A stretch of DNA of 64,000 nt, taken from assembly GCA_014651175.1 (NCBI GenBank), contig BMWJ01000002.1:248001-312000 (forward strand). Direction: 5' to 3'. The notes beneath the pieces are model-generated. The model had not been told where the DNA came from and searched no databases. It saw nothing but the letters and a program-made list of their open reading frames with translations. This DNA comes from Streptomyces clavifer. Its GTDB lineage: Bacteria > Actinomycetota > Actinomycetes > Streptomycetales > Streptomycetaceae. The first letter of the stretch is position 1; each line of letters begins with the position of its first letter. Shown piece by piece: positions 1 through 8,648 of this stretch. Both the position numbers and the translations under genes were made by a program.

Positions 1-754
1 TGCGGAGGATCTTGCCGCGGAGGTCGTTGGTGTTGCCGGAGGTGCGGCGGGCGTCGAACGCCGGGTTGCGGTCCGGCCGTTCGTCGATCGGCGTGAATCC
101 GTCGGAGGCGAACGGGTTGGAGTCGTCGCCCGTCGACAGGTACAGGTTGCCCTGCGCGTCGAAGTCGATGTCGCCGCCCACGTGGCAGCAGATCCCGCGG
201 GTGGCGGGGATGTCGAGGACCTTCTTCTCGCTGGCGTTGTCGAGGGTGCCGTCCGCCTTCAGCACGAAGCGGGAGAGGCGGTTCACCCCGTCGAACTTCG
301 CGAAGTCGGCGGCGGTGCCGGTCTCCGGGGCATCACCGGCCGGGGTGTCCAGCGGAGGTGCGTAGTAGAGGTAGATCGCCCGGTTCTCGGCGAAGTCGGG
401 GTCGATCCCGACGCCCTGCAGCCCTTCCTCGTCGTGCGAGTAGACGGGGAGGGTGCCGGAGACGCGGGTGTTGCCCGCGCTGTCGGTGATCCGCAGCTCG
501 CCGTTGCGCGAGGTGTGGAGCACGCTGCGGTCGGGGAGCACTGCCAGCGACATGGGTTCGCCGGTCTCGGCGGCGCCCTTGGCGAGCGTGACCTGCTGGA
601 AGTCCTCGGCGGCGTCCTGCGCGGGCGGGTGCGCCGGCGTGTCGTGGGCGGTGGCGGGCGAGGAGCCGAGGGTGAGGGTGGCGGCGGCGAGCAGTCCGCC
701 GGTGAAGAGGGCGAGTGATTTTCGGGCGCGGAGCCGTCTGCTGCTTCGGTGCAC
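1..754 (-). CDS. PQQ-type sugar dehydrogenase (glucose/sorbosone dehydrogenase family), 3' end outside window
   Basis: The visible 251 residues begin with a Sec-type signal peptide (basic LRARKSLALF stretch, hydrophobic core, ATAHD cleavage region), so the enzyme is exported. After it come beta-propeller segments of the soluble aldose/sorbosone dehydrogenase family: SLAVLPDRSVLHTSRNGELR, LQGVGIDPDFAENR, then ICCHVGGDIDFDAQGNLYLS with a calcium/PQQ-type GDDSNPF loop. Streptomyces members often carry ThuA or carbohydrate-binding domains downstream, but that part lies beyond base 1. GTG at 754 was chosen because GGAGG sits five bases upstream. The promoter shares a 48-bp element with the ROK regulator gene at 8445, so co-regulation with the sugar ABC operon is likely. 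The substrate is unknown. Confidence 0.85.
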   Translation of the reverse strand, partial: MHRSSRRLRARKSLALFTGGLLAAATLTLGSSPATAHDTPAHPPAQDAAEDFQQVTLAKGAAETGEPMSLAVLPDRSVLHTSRNGELRITDSAGNTRVSGTLPVYSHDEEGLQGVGIDPDFAENRAIYLYYAPPLDTPAGDAPETGTAADFAKFDGVNRLSRFVLKADGTLDNASEKKVLDIPATRGICCHVGGDIDFDAQGNLYLSTGDDSNPFASDGFTPIDERPDRNPAFDARRTSGNTNDLRGKILR

Positions 755-877
755 GTGCGTCCTCCGGATGGGGCCGGTTGTTCGGGCGGGTGCGTTCTGC
801 CTTTCCGCGCGGGGACTGCCGCGCCCGTCACCTGGGCTGTGGGGCCCTGGTGACGCGAGTCATGTCGTGTACACGTA

Positions 878-962
878 GGGGACGGTAGCTGTGTTCGTCC
901 GGTACGGAAAGCCCTTGCGCAGGAGCTGGGTCGAACTTCTGCCCGGGTCAGGACAAAGGCGG
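878..962 (-). promoter_or_regulatory. ROK-type promoter/operator upstream of the sugar dehydrogenase
   Basis: Positions 915-962 match 8526-8573 without gaps (34 of 48 identical). Fully conserved blocks are TTGCGCAGGA, AACTT and TCAGGACAAAGGCGG (plus-strand reading). Exactly 25 bases further towards the gene both copies have GCTAC[CG][GT]TCCCC on the minus strand (here 878-889), a plausible -10 region. Identical element length and spacing argue for a shared regulator and promoter rather than chance. The binding protein is inferred to be the ROK protein encoded at 7256-8445. Confidence 0.65.
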
Positions 963-997
963 TTCCGGGCATGCCGAACCGCCCCGCGGCACGTCGA

Positions 998-1049
998 GCC
1001 CCTCCGGTCGGGCGAGGGGCAGGGGTCCCGGGGGCGGAGCTCCGGACCC
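998..1049 (-). terminator. Tandem hairpins after the isomerase gene
   Basis: Two inverted repeats follow the stop codon of the isomerase gene: GGGTCC/GGACCC at 1023-1049 and GCCCCTC/GAGGGGC at 998-1020 with a 9-base loop. There is no T tract, as is usual in Streptomyces. They probably end the sugar ABC operon and isolate the dehydrogenase gene, which has its own promoter. Confidence 0.55.
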
Positions 1050-2054
1050 TCAGTCGCCTCCCCCGAACGCCGCGTCGAACGACGCGCTCGGCGGGTCGAA
1101 GTCGAAGCGCTTCAGCGAGGTGAGCGCCTCCGGCGCTCCCGTCAGCCGGTCCATGCCCGCGTCCTCCCACTCCACCGAGACCGGCCCCTCGTACCCGATG
1201 GACCGCAGCATCCGGAACACGTCCTCCCAGGGCACGTCGCCGTGCCCGGCCGACACGAAGTCCCAGCCGCGCCGCGGGTCGCCCCACGGCAGGTGGGAGC
1301 CGAGCCGGCCGTTGCGGCCGTCGAGGCGCTTCCGGGCCTCCTTGCAGTCCACGTGGTAGATCCGGTCCCGGAAGTCGTAGAGGAATCCGACCGGGTCGAG
1401 GTCCTGCCACACGAAGTGGCTGGGGTCGAAGTTCAGCCCGAACGCGGGCCGGTGGCCGACGGCCTCCAGGGCGCGGTGCGTGGTCCAGTAGTCGTACGCG
1501 ATCTCACTCGGGTGCACCTCGTGGGCGAAGCGCACGCCCTCCGCGTCGAAGACGTCCAGGATCGGGTTCCACCGGTCCGCGAAGTCCTCGTAACCGCGCT
1601 CGATCATGTGCGGCGGGACCGGCGGGAACATGGCGACCAGGTGCCAGATCGAGGACCCGGTGAAGCCGATCACGGTGTCCACACCGAACGCGGCCGCCGC
1701 CCGCGCGGTGTTCTTGATCTCCTCCGCGGCACGCCTGCGTACGCCTTCCGGCTCCCCGTCGCCCCAGATCCGGCCGGGGAGGATGCCCTGGTGGCGTTCG
1801 TCGATCGGGTTGTCGCAGACCGCCTGGCCCACCAGGTGGTTGGAGATCGCCCAGCACTTGAGGCCGTACTTGTCGAGCAGCTGCCGCCGCCCGTCGAGGT
1901 AGCCGGGATCCGCCAGGGCCTTGTCGACCTCGAAGTGGTCCCCCCAACAGGCGAGTTCGAGACCGTCGTAACCGAAGTCCCGGGCGTGCCGGCAGACCTC
2001 CTCCAGCGGGAGGTCGGCCCACTGGCCGGTGAAGAGTGTGAACGGACGGGGCAT
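1050..2054 (-). CDS. Sugar phosphate isomerase/epimerase (xylose-isomerase-like TIM barrel)
   Basis: This 334-residue protein has the AP-endonuclease-2/xylose-isomerase TIM-barrel pattern: [17 protein letters not shown] near the N terminus, [12 protein letters not shown] (Glu/His metal ligands), [13 protein letters not shown] (Asp/His) and the closing [11 protein letters not shown]. It should catalyse isomerisation or epimerisation of a sugar or keto-sugar with a divalent metal in the cytoplasm. It starts 12 bases after the oxidoreductase stop, and its ribosome-binding site (TAGGAGGT) overlaps that stop, so the two are translationally coupled. Such pairs with Gfo/Idh/MocA enzymes are common in inositol and 3-keto-sugar catabolism. 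The exact substrate cannot be read from the sequence. Confidence 0.88.
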   Translation of the reverse strand: MPRPFTLFTGQWADLPLEEVCRHARDFGYDGLELACWGDHFEVDKALADPGYLDGRRQLLDKYGLKCWAISNHLVGQAVCDNPIDERHQGILPGRIWGDGEPEGVRRRAAEEIKNTARAAAAFGVDTVIGFTGSSIWHLVAMFPPVPPHMIERGYEDFADRWNPILDVFDAEGVRFAHEVHPSEIAYDYWTTHRALEAVGHRPAFGLNFDPSHFVWQDLDPVGFLYDFRDRIYHVDCKEARKRLDGRNGRLGSHLPWGDPRRGWDFVSAGHGDVPWEDVFRMLRSIGYEGPVSVEWEDAGMDRLTGAPEALTSLKRFDFDPPSASFDAAFGGGD

Positions 2055-2066
2055 GCGCGGGACCTC

Positions 2067-3299
2067 CTAGAAGGGGACCGGGGTGTGGACGGAGTTCTTC
2101 GCGGCGCTCTCCTCGACGGCGGCGAGCACCCGCTGCACCTGGAGTCCGTCGGCGAACGACGGAACGGGCGCGGTCCCTCCGGCGATGGTGCGCACCACGT
2201 CACGGGCCTGGTGGACGAACGTGTGCTCGTAGCCCAGCGCGTGGCCCGGCGGCCACCACGCCTCCAGGTAGGGGTGCTCGGGCTCCGTGACCAGGATCCG
2301 GCGGAAGCCGGCCGAGGTCGCGGGTTCGGTGTGGTCGTGGAAGGACAGTTCGTTGAGCCGTTCCAGGTCGAAGGCGATCGACCCCAGCTCCCCGTTGATC
2401 TCCAGGCGCAGGGCGTTCTTGCGGCCGGCCGCCATCCGGGTCGCCTCGAAGGAGGCCAGCGCGCCGGAGGCGAGCCGCCCGGTGAACAGGGCGGCGTCGT
2501 CGACGGTGACCGCCCCCCGGGCCGTCCCGTCCGCGGCGCCCGACAGGCCGGCCGACGCCCCGGTGAGGACGGGCCGTTCACGGACGAACGTCTCGGTCAC
2601 CGCCGACACCCCGACGACCAGTTCCCCGGCCAGGTACTGGGCGAGGTCGACGATGTGCGCCCCGAGGTCTCCCAGCGCACCGGATCCGGCGTGCTCGCGC
2701 TCGAGCCGCCAGGTCAGCGGAGACTCGGGGTCGACCAGCCAGTCCTGGAGGTAGGTGGCCCGCACGTGCCGCAGCCGGCCCAGCCGGCCGTCCGCGATCA
2801 GTGTGCGGGCGTACGTGATGGCGGGCACCTTGCGGTAGTTGAAGCCCACGATCGCCACCTGACCGCGGGCCGCGGCCCGCTCGGCGGCGTCCGCCATGGC
2901 CTCCGCCTCGGCGACCGAGTTGGCGAGCGGCTTCTCGCACAGCACGTGCTTGCCGGCCTCCAGTGCGGCGATCGCGATCTCCGCATGGCTGTCGCCGGGG
3001 GTGCAGATGTCCACCAGCTGCACGTCGTCCCGGGCGATCAGGGCACGCCAGTCGGTCTCCGCCGCCGCCCAGCCGTGACGGGCGGCGGCGGTCTCGACGG
3101 CCGCACGGTCGCGTCCGCAGATGGCGGCGAGAGCGGGTCTCATCGGCAGGTCGAAGACATGTCCGGCCGTGCGCCACCCCTGGGAGTGGGCGGCGCCCAT
3201 GAACGCGTACCCGACCATGCCGACCCCGAGCGTCGCCGGCGGCTGCTGTGCCGGCGGCGGGGCCTCGGTCTCCTGCTCCGTCTCTTCCCTACGGGCCAT
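2067..3299 (-). CDS. Gfo/Idh/MocA family NAD(P)-dependent oxidoreductase
   Basis: The protein has 410 residues. An N-terminal Rossmann fold (GVGMVGYAFMGAAHSQGW, about residues 23-40) is preceded by a charged, Pro-rich 20-residue extension. The family motif CEKPLANS carries the catalytic-site lysine, and a C-terminal alpha/beta substrate domain follows. Members oxidise or reduce sugars, inositols or glycosides with NAD(P). ATG at 3299 begins MARREETEQE and lies 47 bases after the substrate-binding-protein gene, consistent with one operon. The open frame continues far upstream in antisense to real genes, but only this start agrees with the family. The likely role is the first oxidation of the imported sugar, followed by the coupled isomerase. 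Confidence 0.9.
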   Translation of the reverse strand: MARREETEQETEAPPPAQQPPATLGVGMVGYAFMGAAHSQGWRTAGHVFDLPMRPALAAICGRDRAAVETAAARHGWAAAETDWRALIARDDVQLVDICTPGDSHAEIAIAALEAGKHVLCEKPLANSVAEAEAMADAAERAAARGQVAIVGFNYRKVPAITYARTLIADGRLGRLRHVRATYLQDWLVDPESPLTWRLEREHAGSGALGDLGAHIVDLAQYLAGELVVGVSAVTETFVRERPVLTGASAGLSGAADGTARGAVTVDDAALFTGRLASGALASFEATRMAAGRKNALRLEINGELGSIAFDLERLNELSFHDHTEPATSAGFRRILVTEPEHPYLEAWWPPGHALGYEHTFVHQARDVVRTIAGGTAPVPSFADGLQVQRVLAAVEESAAKNSVHTPVPF

Positions 3300-3346
3300 G
3301 CGGGCTTCCTCCTCGTCGGTGGTTCGGTGTCGGCGGTGGTGCGGGA

Positions 3347-4384
3347 TCAGCTGAAGCCCGTCGGCAGGTACTGGTCGATGTTCTCCTTGGTGACCACGGC
3401 CGAGTAGAGGGTCAGCGAGGTCGGGATCTCCAGCTCGGAGAGGCCCGGGACGCCCTTCCCCTGGCCGAGGGCGCGCGCCAGGTCGATGGCCGACGCGGCC
3501 ATCGTCGGCGGGTAGAGCACGGTGGCCTTCAGGACGCTGTTGTCGGCCTTGATGGCGTCCATCGCGGACTTGGCCCCGGCTCCGCCGACCATGATGAACT
3601 CGTCGCGGCCCGCCTGCTGGATGGCGCGCAGGGCACCCACGCCCTGGTCGTCGTCGTGGTTCCACAGGGCGTCGAACTGCTTCTGGGCCTGGAGGAGCTG
3701 GGCCATCTTGGCCTGCCCGGACTCGACCGTGAAGTCGGCGGCCTGACGGGCCACCAACTTGATGTTGGAGTAGTTCTTCAGCGCGTCGGCGAAGCCCTGG
3801 CTGCGCTGCTTGGTGAGCTCCAGGTTGTCGATGCCCGCGAGCTCGACGACCTTGGCGTTCGCCTTGTCCTTGAGCTGCTCGCCGATGTAGTGCCCGGCGT
3901 TGAGGCCCATGCCGTAGTTGTCGCCGCCGACCCAGCAGCGGTAGGCCTGCGGGGAGGCGAAGACGCGGTCCAGGTTGACGACCGGGATGCCGGCCTTCAT
4001 CGCTTCCAGGCCGACCTGGGTGAGTGCCTTGCCGTCGGCGGGGAGGATGACGAGGACGTCGACCTTCTTGTTGATGAGGGTCTTGACCTGGCCGATCTGG
4101 GCCGCGGTGTCGTTGGAGCCCTCGGTGATCTCCAGGGTCACCTCGGAGTACTTCTCCGCCCGCGACTTGGCGTTCACGTTGATCGCGTTGAGCCAGCCGT
4201 GGTCGGCCTGCGGTCCGGCGAAGCCGATGGTGACGGCCTTTCCGGGCTTGTCGTCGGCGGCCGGCTGGTTGTTCTGTGCGGTCGCCTTCTCCTTGGGCTC
4301 GTTGCTCGTACAGGCGGTGAGGAAGGCTCCCGCGGAGACGGCCGCGGTGCCGAAGAGCAGTCCTCTGCGGCTGGTTTCTGGCAT
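3347..4384 (-). CDS. Sugar ABC transporter substrate-binding lipoprotein (RbsB-like)
   Basis: A 345-residue periplasmic-binding-protein type 1 (PF13407) domain. The N terminus is a lipoprotein signal, SRRGLL followed by a hydrophobic stretch and lipobox FLTAC with Cys25, so the protein is anchored outside the membrane; the RR pair suggests possible Tat export. Family landmarks are TIGFAGPQADHGWLNAI, LVILPADGKAL, PVVNLDRVF and ALWNHDDDQGVGAL. It captures a monosaccharide or similar ligand for the permease and ATPase encoded just upstream. ATG at 4384 is preferred over 4402 because an AAGGG lies at suitable distance only for it. The ligand cannot be assigned. Confidence 0.92.
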   Translation of the reverse strand: MPETSRRGLLFGTAAVSAGAFLTACTSNEPKEKATAQNNQPAADDKPGKAVTIGFAGPQADHGWLNAINVNAKSRAEKYSEVTLEITEGSNDTAAQIGQVKTLINKKVDVLVILPADGKALTQVGLEAMKAGIPVVNLDRVFASPQAYRCWVGGDNYGMGLNAGHYIGEQLKDKANAKVVELAGIDNLELTKQRSQGFADALKNYSNIKLVARQAADFTVESGQAKMAQLLQAQKQFDALWNHDDDQGVGALRAIQQAGRDEFIMVGGAGAKSAMDAIKADNSVLKATVLYPPTMAASAIDLARALGQGKGVPGLSELEIPTSLTLYSAVVTKENIDQYLPTGFS

Positions 4385-4453
4385 GGCTGTCAAACCCTTC
4401 ATCCGGTGAATCGGCTACGGAACTACGGGTGGCTGATCGGTGACGCGGAGGGG

Positions 4454-5497
4454 TCAGGTCTCGCCGTTGCGGAGCGTGCGGCGCTGGACCAGGACGGCGG
4501 CGACGATGATCGCGCCCTTGGCGATCTGCTGGACGTCGCTCTGCAGGTTGTTGAGCGCGAAGATGTTGGTGATCGTGGTGAAGACGAGGACCCCGAGCAC
4601 GGAGCCGACGATGGTGCCGCGGCCTCCGCTGAGGAGGGTGCCGCCGATGATCGCGGCGGCGATGGCGTCGAGTTCGTACAGGTTGCCGTTGGTGTTCTGT
4701 CCGGAGCCGGACAGGATGATCAGCATGAAGGCGGCGATGCCGCAGCACAGGCCGGAGAGCAGGTAGAGGTAGAGCCGCTGGCGGCGTACGTCGATGCCGG
4801 CGAGCCGGGCCGCCTCCGCGTTGCCGCCGATGGCGACCGTACGGCGTCCGAACGTGGTGCGGTTGAGGATCAGCCAGCCGACGACGGTGACCGCGGCGAA
4901 GACCAGGACCAGGGGCGGTATGCCCAGGACGTACGCGTCGGGCAGGCCCAGGTCGAGGACGGACTGGACGGTGACGATCTGCGTCTTGCCGTCGGTGATC
5001 TGCAGGGCGAGCCCGCGGGCCGAGGCGAGCATGGCGAGCGTCGCGATGAAGGGGACCATGCGCCCGTAGGCGATGAGGACCCCGTTGACGAGCCCGGCGG
5101 CGAGTCCGACGATCACGGCGGTGAACAGGATGCCCGCGAAGCCGAAGTCCTGGGTGGCGAGCGTCGTCGCCCAGACGGAGGCGAGGGCCACCATCGCGCC
5201 GACCGACAGGTCGATGCCGCCGCCGATGATGACCAGGGTCATGCCGACGGTGACGACCCCGATGACGGAGGACTGCGTCAGGATCAGCTGGAGGTTGCCG
5301 GTGTCCAGGAACGCGTCGGGTTCGGTGAGGCCGCCGACGGCCACCAGCACGGCGAGTACGCCGAGCAGGGACAGGTTGCGGACATCGGCGCGCAGGCCGA
5401 GTGCGCGCAGACCGCCGGGGGGCGAGGACGGCGCGGCGGGCGTCGCGGGCCCCTTCTCCGGCCCGTGGTGCTGCGCCGACGGTGCGGGCTGTGTCAT
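4454..5497 (-). CDS. Sugar ABC transporter permease (RbsC-like)
   Basis: A 347-residue BPD_transp_2 (PF02653) integral membrane protein. It starts with a Pro/Ala-rich cytoplasmic tail of about 40 residues, followed by 8-10 hydrophobic segments. The conserved loops VGMTLVIIGGGIDLSVGAMVAL and GGRGTIVGSVLGVLV are typical of ribose/galactose-class permeases. It forms the translocation channel with the ATPase encoded immediately upstream, whose stop overlaps this start by four bases (ATGA). Confidence 0.93.
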   Translation of the reverse strand: MTQPAPSAQHHGPEKGPATPAAPSSPPGGLRALGLRADVRNLSLLGVLAVLVAVGGLTEPDAFLDTGNLQLILTQSSVIGVVTVGMTLVIIGGGIDLSVGAMVALASVWATTLATQDFGFAGILFTAVIVGLAAGLVNGVLIAYGRMVPFIATLAMLASARGLALQITDGKTQIVTVQSVLDLGLPDAYVLGIPPLVLVFAAVTVVGWLILNRTTFGRRTVAIGGNAEAARLAGIDVRRQRLYLYLLSGLCCGIAAFMLIILSGSGQNTNGNLYELDAIAAAIIGGTLLSGGRGTIVGSVLGVLVFTTITNIFALNNLQSDVQQIAKGAIIVAAVLVQRRTLRNGET

Positions 5498-7020
5498 GAC
5501 GTCGGGCTCCCTTCCATGACGAGGTCGAGTACGCGGTGCTCGTCGAGCTCCTGGGCGGGGGCCGTGTGCACGACGCGGCCTTCCCGGAGCACCAGCACCC
5601 GGTCGGCGAGGCCCAGCACTTCGGGCACTTCGCTGGAGACGAGCAGAACGGCGAGGCCTTCGTCGGCCAGCCGGCGGATCACGGCGTAGAGCTCGGCGCG
5701 GGCGCCGACGTCGACGCCGCGGGTGGGTTCGTCGAGCAGCAGGACCTTGCAGCCGCGGAGCAGCCAGCGGGCCAGGACCGCCTTCTGCTGGTTACCGCCG
5801 GAGAGGGTGCGGACCGCCGCGTCCGGGTTGTCGGGGCGCAGTGAGAGTTCGCGGGTGGCGGTCCTGGCCGCGGTGCGCTCGGCTCCCCGGTCGATCCACC
5901 CGGCGCGGGCGAAGCGGGAGAGGGAGGAGACCGAGACGTTGCGGGTGACGGATTCGGTCAGCAGGAGGGCCTGTGCCTTGCGTTCCTCGGGGGCGAGGCC
6001 GATCCCGGCGGCGACGGCGGCCCGGACGCTGCCGGGCTTCAGCGGCCGGCCGGCGACGGTGACCCGGCCCGCGGTCGGCTTGCGGGCGCCGTAGACGGTC
6101 TCCAGGATCTCGGAGCGGCCGGAGCCGACGAGTCCGGCCAGTCCGACGATCTCGCCGGGCCGCAGTTCCAGGTCGACCGGTTCGAACTCGCCCTTGCGGT
6201 ACAGCCCCTCGACGGTGAGTACGGGCTCCGCCGCGGCGCGTGCGGCACTGGGCGCGGGCCGCTGGGGGAAGACGTACTCGACGTTGCGGCCGGTCATCAT
6301 GGCAACGATGTCGCGCGTGGGGGTGGACGTGGCGGGGAGGCCGACGGCGACGGCCCGGCCGTCCTTGAGCACGGTGACCCGGTCGCCGATGCGGCGGATC
6401 TCCTCCAGGCGGTGCGAGATGTAGACGACGGCGACGCCGTCGGCGGTGAGGCCGTCGACGATGCGGAAGAGGTTGTCGACCTCGTCGGGGTCCAGGGCGG
6501 CGGACGGCTCGTCCATCACGATGAGCCGGACGTCGTGCGAGAGCGCCCTCGCCATGGAGACGATCTGCTGGTGGGCGGCGGAGAGGTCGCCGACCGCACG
6601 GGCCGGGTCGATCTCCGGGTGTCCGAGGCGCTTCAGGAGTGCGGCGGCGGCGTCCCTGGCCTCCCGGGTGCGGACGACGAAGCCCGCACTGGTGGGTTCG
6701 TGGCCGAGGAAGACGTTCTCGGCGACCGACAGGCCCTCGACCAGGTCGAGTTCCTGGTAGATGGTCGCGATGCCCAGGCGCATCGCGGTGATCGGCGTGG
6801 AGAGCCTGACCGGCTCGCCGCGCCAGGTGATGGCGCCGTCGTCGGGCTGGTGGGCGCCGGCCAGCACCTTGATGAGGGTGGACTTTCCCGCGCCGTTCTG
6901 GCCGAGGAGGCAGTGGACTTCGCCGGCCTGCACCTCGAGGTCCACGCCGTCGAGGGCGCGTACTCCGGGGAACGATTTGGTGATGCCGGACATGGTGAGC
7001 AGGGGCGGTTCTGGTGCCAT
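5494..7020 (-). CDS. Sugar ABC transporter ATP-binding protein (RbsA/MglA-like, two ATPase domains)
   Basis: The 508 residues hold two fused nucleotide-binding domains. Domain 1 has Walker A GQNGAGKST (residues 40-48), a degenerate signature LSAAHQQIV and Walker B LIVMDEPSAAL. Domain 2 has a degenerate Walker A (VGSGRSE, no lysine) but a perfect signature LSGGNQQK and Walker B VLLLDEPTRGVD. This asymmetry is normal for the RbsA/MglA class. It powers import through the adjacent permease. GAGGGGATTC before the ATG is a plausible ribosome-binding site. A 235-base gap with repeats and a hairpin separates it from the regulator gene. Confidence 0.94.
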   Translation of the reverse strand: MAPEPPLLTMSGITKSFPGVRALDGVDLEVQAGEVHCLLGQNGAGKSTLIKVLAGAHQPDDGAITWRGEPVRLSTPITAMRLGIATIYQELDLVEGLSVAENVFLGHEPTSAGFVVRTREARDAAAALLKRLGHPEIDPARAVGDLSAAHQQIVSMARALSHDVRLIVMDEPSAALDPDEVDNLFRIVDGLTADGVAVVYISHRLEEIRRIGDRVTVLKDGRAVAVGLPATSTPTRDIVAMMTGRNVEYVFPQRPAPSAARAAAEPVLTVEGLYRKGEFEPVDLELRPGEIVGLAGLVGSGRSEILETVYGARKPTAGRVTVAGRPLKPGSVRAAVAAGIGLAPEERKAQALLLTESVTRNVSVSSLSRFARAGWIDRGAERTAARTATRELSLRPDNPDAAVRTLSGGNQQKAVLARWLLRGCKVLLLDEPTRGVDVGARAELYAVIRRLADEGLAVLLVSSEVPEVLGLADRVLVLREGRVVHTAPAQELDEHRVLDLVMEGSPTS

Positions 7021-7158
7021 GACGAATCCCCTCGGCGAACGAGGTCTCCCCTGCTCGGCGGTGCCGAGAGGTCGGGGAAGGCCGGTGAGCGGGCAGGGCG
7101 CAGTTCCGGCGGTGCCGTACTGCTGACGGAACTGCTGGCGGGTGCGGGGGCGGAGCTC

Positions 7159-7211
7159 GGATCGGGCTGCTTGCGGGTGTTGCTGCGGAGCGCGGATCAG
7201 GCTGCTTGCGG
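7159..7211. repeat. Imperfect 18-bp direct repeat between transporter and ROK genes
   Basis: GGATCGGGCTGCTTGCGG at 7159-7176 recurs as GGATCAGGCTGCTTGCGG at 7194-7211 (17 of 18 identical). It lies in the 235-base gap upstream of the ABC ATPase. It could be a regulatory site or a small slippage duplication; no evidence decides between them. Confidence 0.6.
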
Positions 7212-7216
7212 AGACG

Positions 7217-7240
7217 GCCGCGCGGCGTGTGCCGCGCGGC
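7217..7240 (-). terminator. GC-rich hairpin after the ROK gene
   Basis: GCCGCGCGGC is repeated as its own reverse complement with a GTGT loop, giving a perfect 10-bp stem directly downstream of the regulator stop codon at 7256. It probably attenuates or ends transcription before the transporter genes. Confidence 0.5.
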
Positions 7241-7255
7241 GCGCCGGCCCGGACG

Positions 7256-8445
7256 TCAGGCCGGCGAGAACAGGTGGTCGCTGATGAGCCTGGCCGCGCC
7301 GATCACTCCGGCGGTCGGCCCCAGCTCACCGAGGACGATGGGGAGGTTGCCCGTGGCCAGCGGCAGGGACTGCCGGTAGACCTGGGTGCGGACGCTGGCC
7401 AGCAGGTTGTGGCCGAGTCCGGTCACCCCGCCGCCGATGACGACGAGGCCCGGGTTGAAAAAGCTGACGAGTCCCGCGATGACCTGGCCGACCCGGTTGC
7501 CGCCTTCGCGGATCAGGTCCAGCGCGGTCGGGTCGCCGGCCGCCGCGGCGGCGGCCACGTCGACGGCGGTGAGTGTCCCGGCCGCCTCCAGCCGGGCCGC
7601 CAGCTCCGGGGACCGGCCCGCGCGGGCGGCGTCCTCGGCGTCTCGGGCGAGTGCGGCACCGCTGAAGTGGGCTTCCAGGCAGCCCCGGTTGCCGCAGGCG
7701 CAGGAGCGTCCGTCGGGTTCCACCTGGATGTGGCCGATGTCGCCCGCGCTGCCGGTCGTACCGCGGTAGACCTCGCCGCCGACGACGATGCCGCAGCCGA
7801 TACCCGTACCGATCTTGACGCAGAGGAAGTCGCCCACGGAGCGGGCGACGCCCGCGTGCTGCTCCCCCATGGCCATCAGGTTCACGTCGTTGTCGACCAT
7901 GACGGGGCAGCCCAGTTCCTGACTGAGCGCCTCGCGGACCGGGAAGCCGTCCCAGCCGGGCATGATCGGCGGTGCGACCGGTACGCCCTCCGGGAAGCGG
8001 ACGGGGCCGGGTACGCCGATACCGGCGCCGTCGAACCCCTCGGCGAGGCCGGAGGCCCGGAGCTTGGCGGCCATCGCCAGCACCTGCTCGAAGACGGCGA
8101 CGGGCCCCTCGCGTACGTCCATGGGGTGGTTGAGGTGTCCGAGGACCTCCAGTTCGGCGTTGGTGACGGCCACGTCTGTGGAGGTGGCGCCGATGTCGAC
8201 GCCGAGGAAGCGCAGTGCGGGAGCGAGCCGGATGTTGTGCGAGCGGCGTCCGCCGCGGGAGGCGGCGAGCCGTCGGCCACGACGAGTCCGGTCTCCAGCA
8301 GACGGTCCACCTCGACGGCGAGCTTGGAGCGCGAGAGGTCGACCTGGTCCCCCAGCTGCGCGCGGGAGTTGGGCCCTCCGTCACGCAACAGCCGCAGTAG
8401 CCGCGCCTGATGCGTGTTCGCGGGTCGTGCCGTCATCCGTCTCAC
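7256..8445 (-). pseudogene. ROK family transcriptional regulator, interrupted by one -1 frameshift
   Basis: The N-terminal winged helix (ANTHQARLLRLLRDGGPNSR, AQLGDQVDLSRSKLAVEVDR) is read from GTG at 8445, with GGAGG five bases upstream. Near 8268-8271 the frame breaks after LLETGLVVADG. The rest continues one frame over as LAASRGGRRSHNIRLAPALR and LGVDIGATSTDVAVTNAELE, then DNDVNLMAMGE, the zinc motif CACGNRGCLEAHFSG and the C terminus at 7256. Restoring one G in GAGCC (expected GAGGCC, plus strand) gives a 396-residue protein of normal ROK length. ROK repressors respond to sugars or sugar phosphates and usually control the adjacent transporter. The break may be a true mutation or a one-base error in a G run. 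Confidence 0.85.
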
Positions 8446-8488
8446 GCGTCCCTCCCCGCCACATCGGCCAGTCCGTCGGGCTTTCGAG

Positions 8489-8573
8489 GGGGAACGTAGC
8501 AGCGGTTTACCGGAGTGGGAAGAAGTTGCGCAGGAATCCGTGCCAACTTTCTCCACACTCAGGACAAAGGCGG
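8489..8573 (-). promoter_or_regulatory. ROK-type promoter/operator upstream of the ROK regulator
   Basis: This is the second copy of the 48-bp element (8526-8573), with the GCTACGTTCCCC block at 8489-8500 separated by the same 25 bases as upstream of the sugar dehydrogenase. Minus-strand AAAGTT and AACTT half-sites inside and beside the element form an inverted pair around CCTGCGC. Autoregulation by the ROK protein is the simplest reading. Confidence 0.65.
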
Positions 8574-8601
8574 GGAGTGAAAGCCCCGCGGCGCGCATGC
8601 C

Positions 8602-8635
8602 GAAGAGGCCGGGACGCAGCCGTCCCGGCCTCTTC
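8602..8635 (-). terminator. Strong terminator after the GntR gene
   Basis: A perfect 14-bp stem, GAAGAGGCCGGGAC paired with GTCCCGGCCTCTTC, closes on a 6-base loop (GCAGCC). It lies 14 bases after the stop codon of the GntR gene and separates it from the ROK promoter. Confidence 0.85.
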
Positions 8636-8648
8636 CCCGCTCGCGCGG

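Noticed and set aside
891-3407. An 838-codon open frame on the plus strand opposite the isomerase and oxidoreductase genes
   Set aside because: It is a high-GC antisense shadow with no family motifs or ribosome-binding site; the minus strand has clear domains.
3248-5689. An 813-codon plus-strand frame opposite the ABC transporter genes
   Set aside because: Low-complexity Gly/Asp/Val-rich translation typical of antisense codon bias; the minus strand encodes RbsB- and RbsC-like proteins.
7326-8384. Long open frame overlapping the ROK gene that could be read as an uninterrupted protein
   Set aside because: Its translation is Arg/Pro-rich without ROK motifs; the true protein is split between two other frames.
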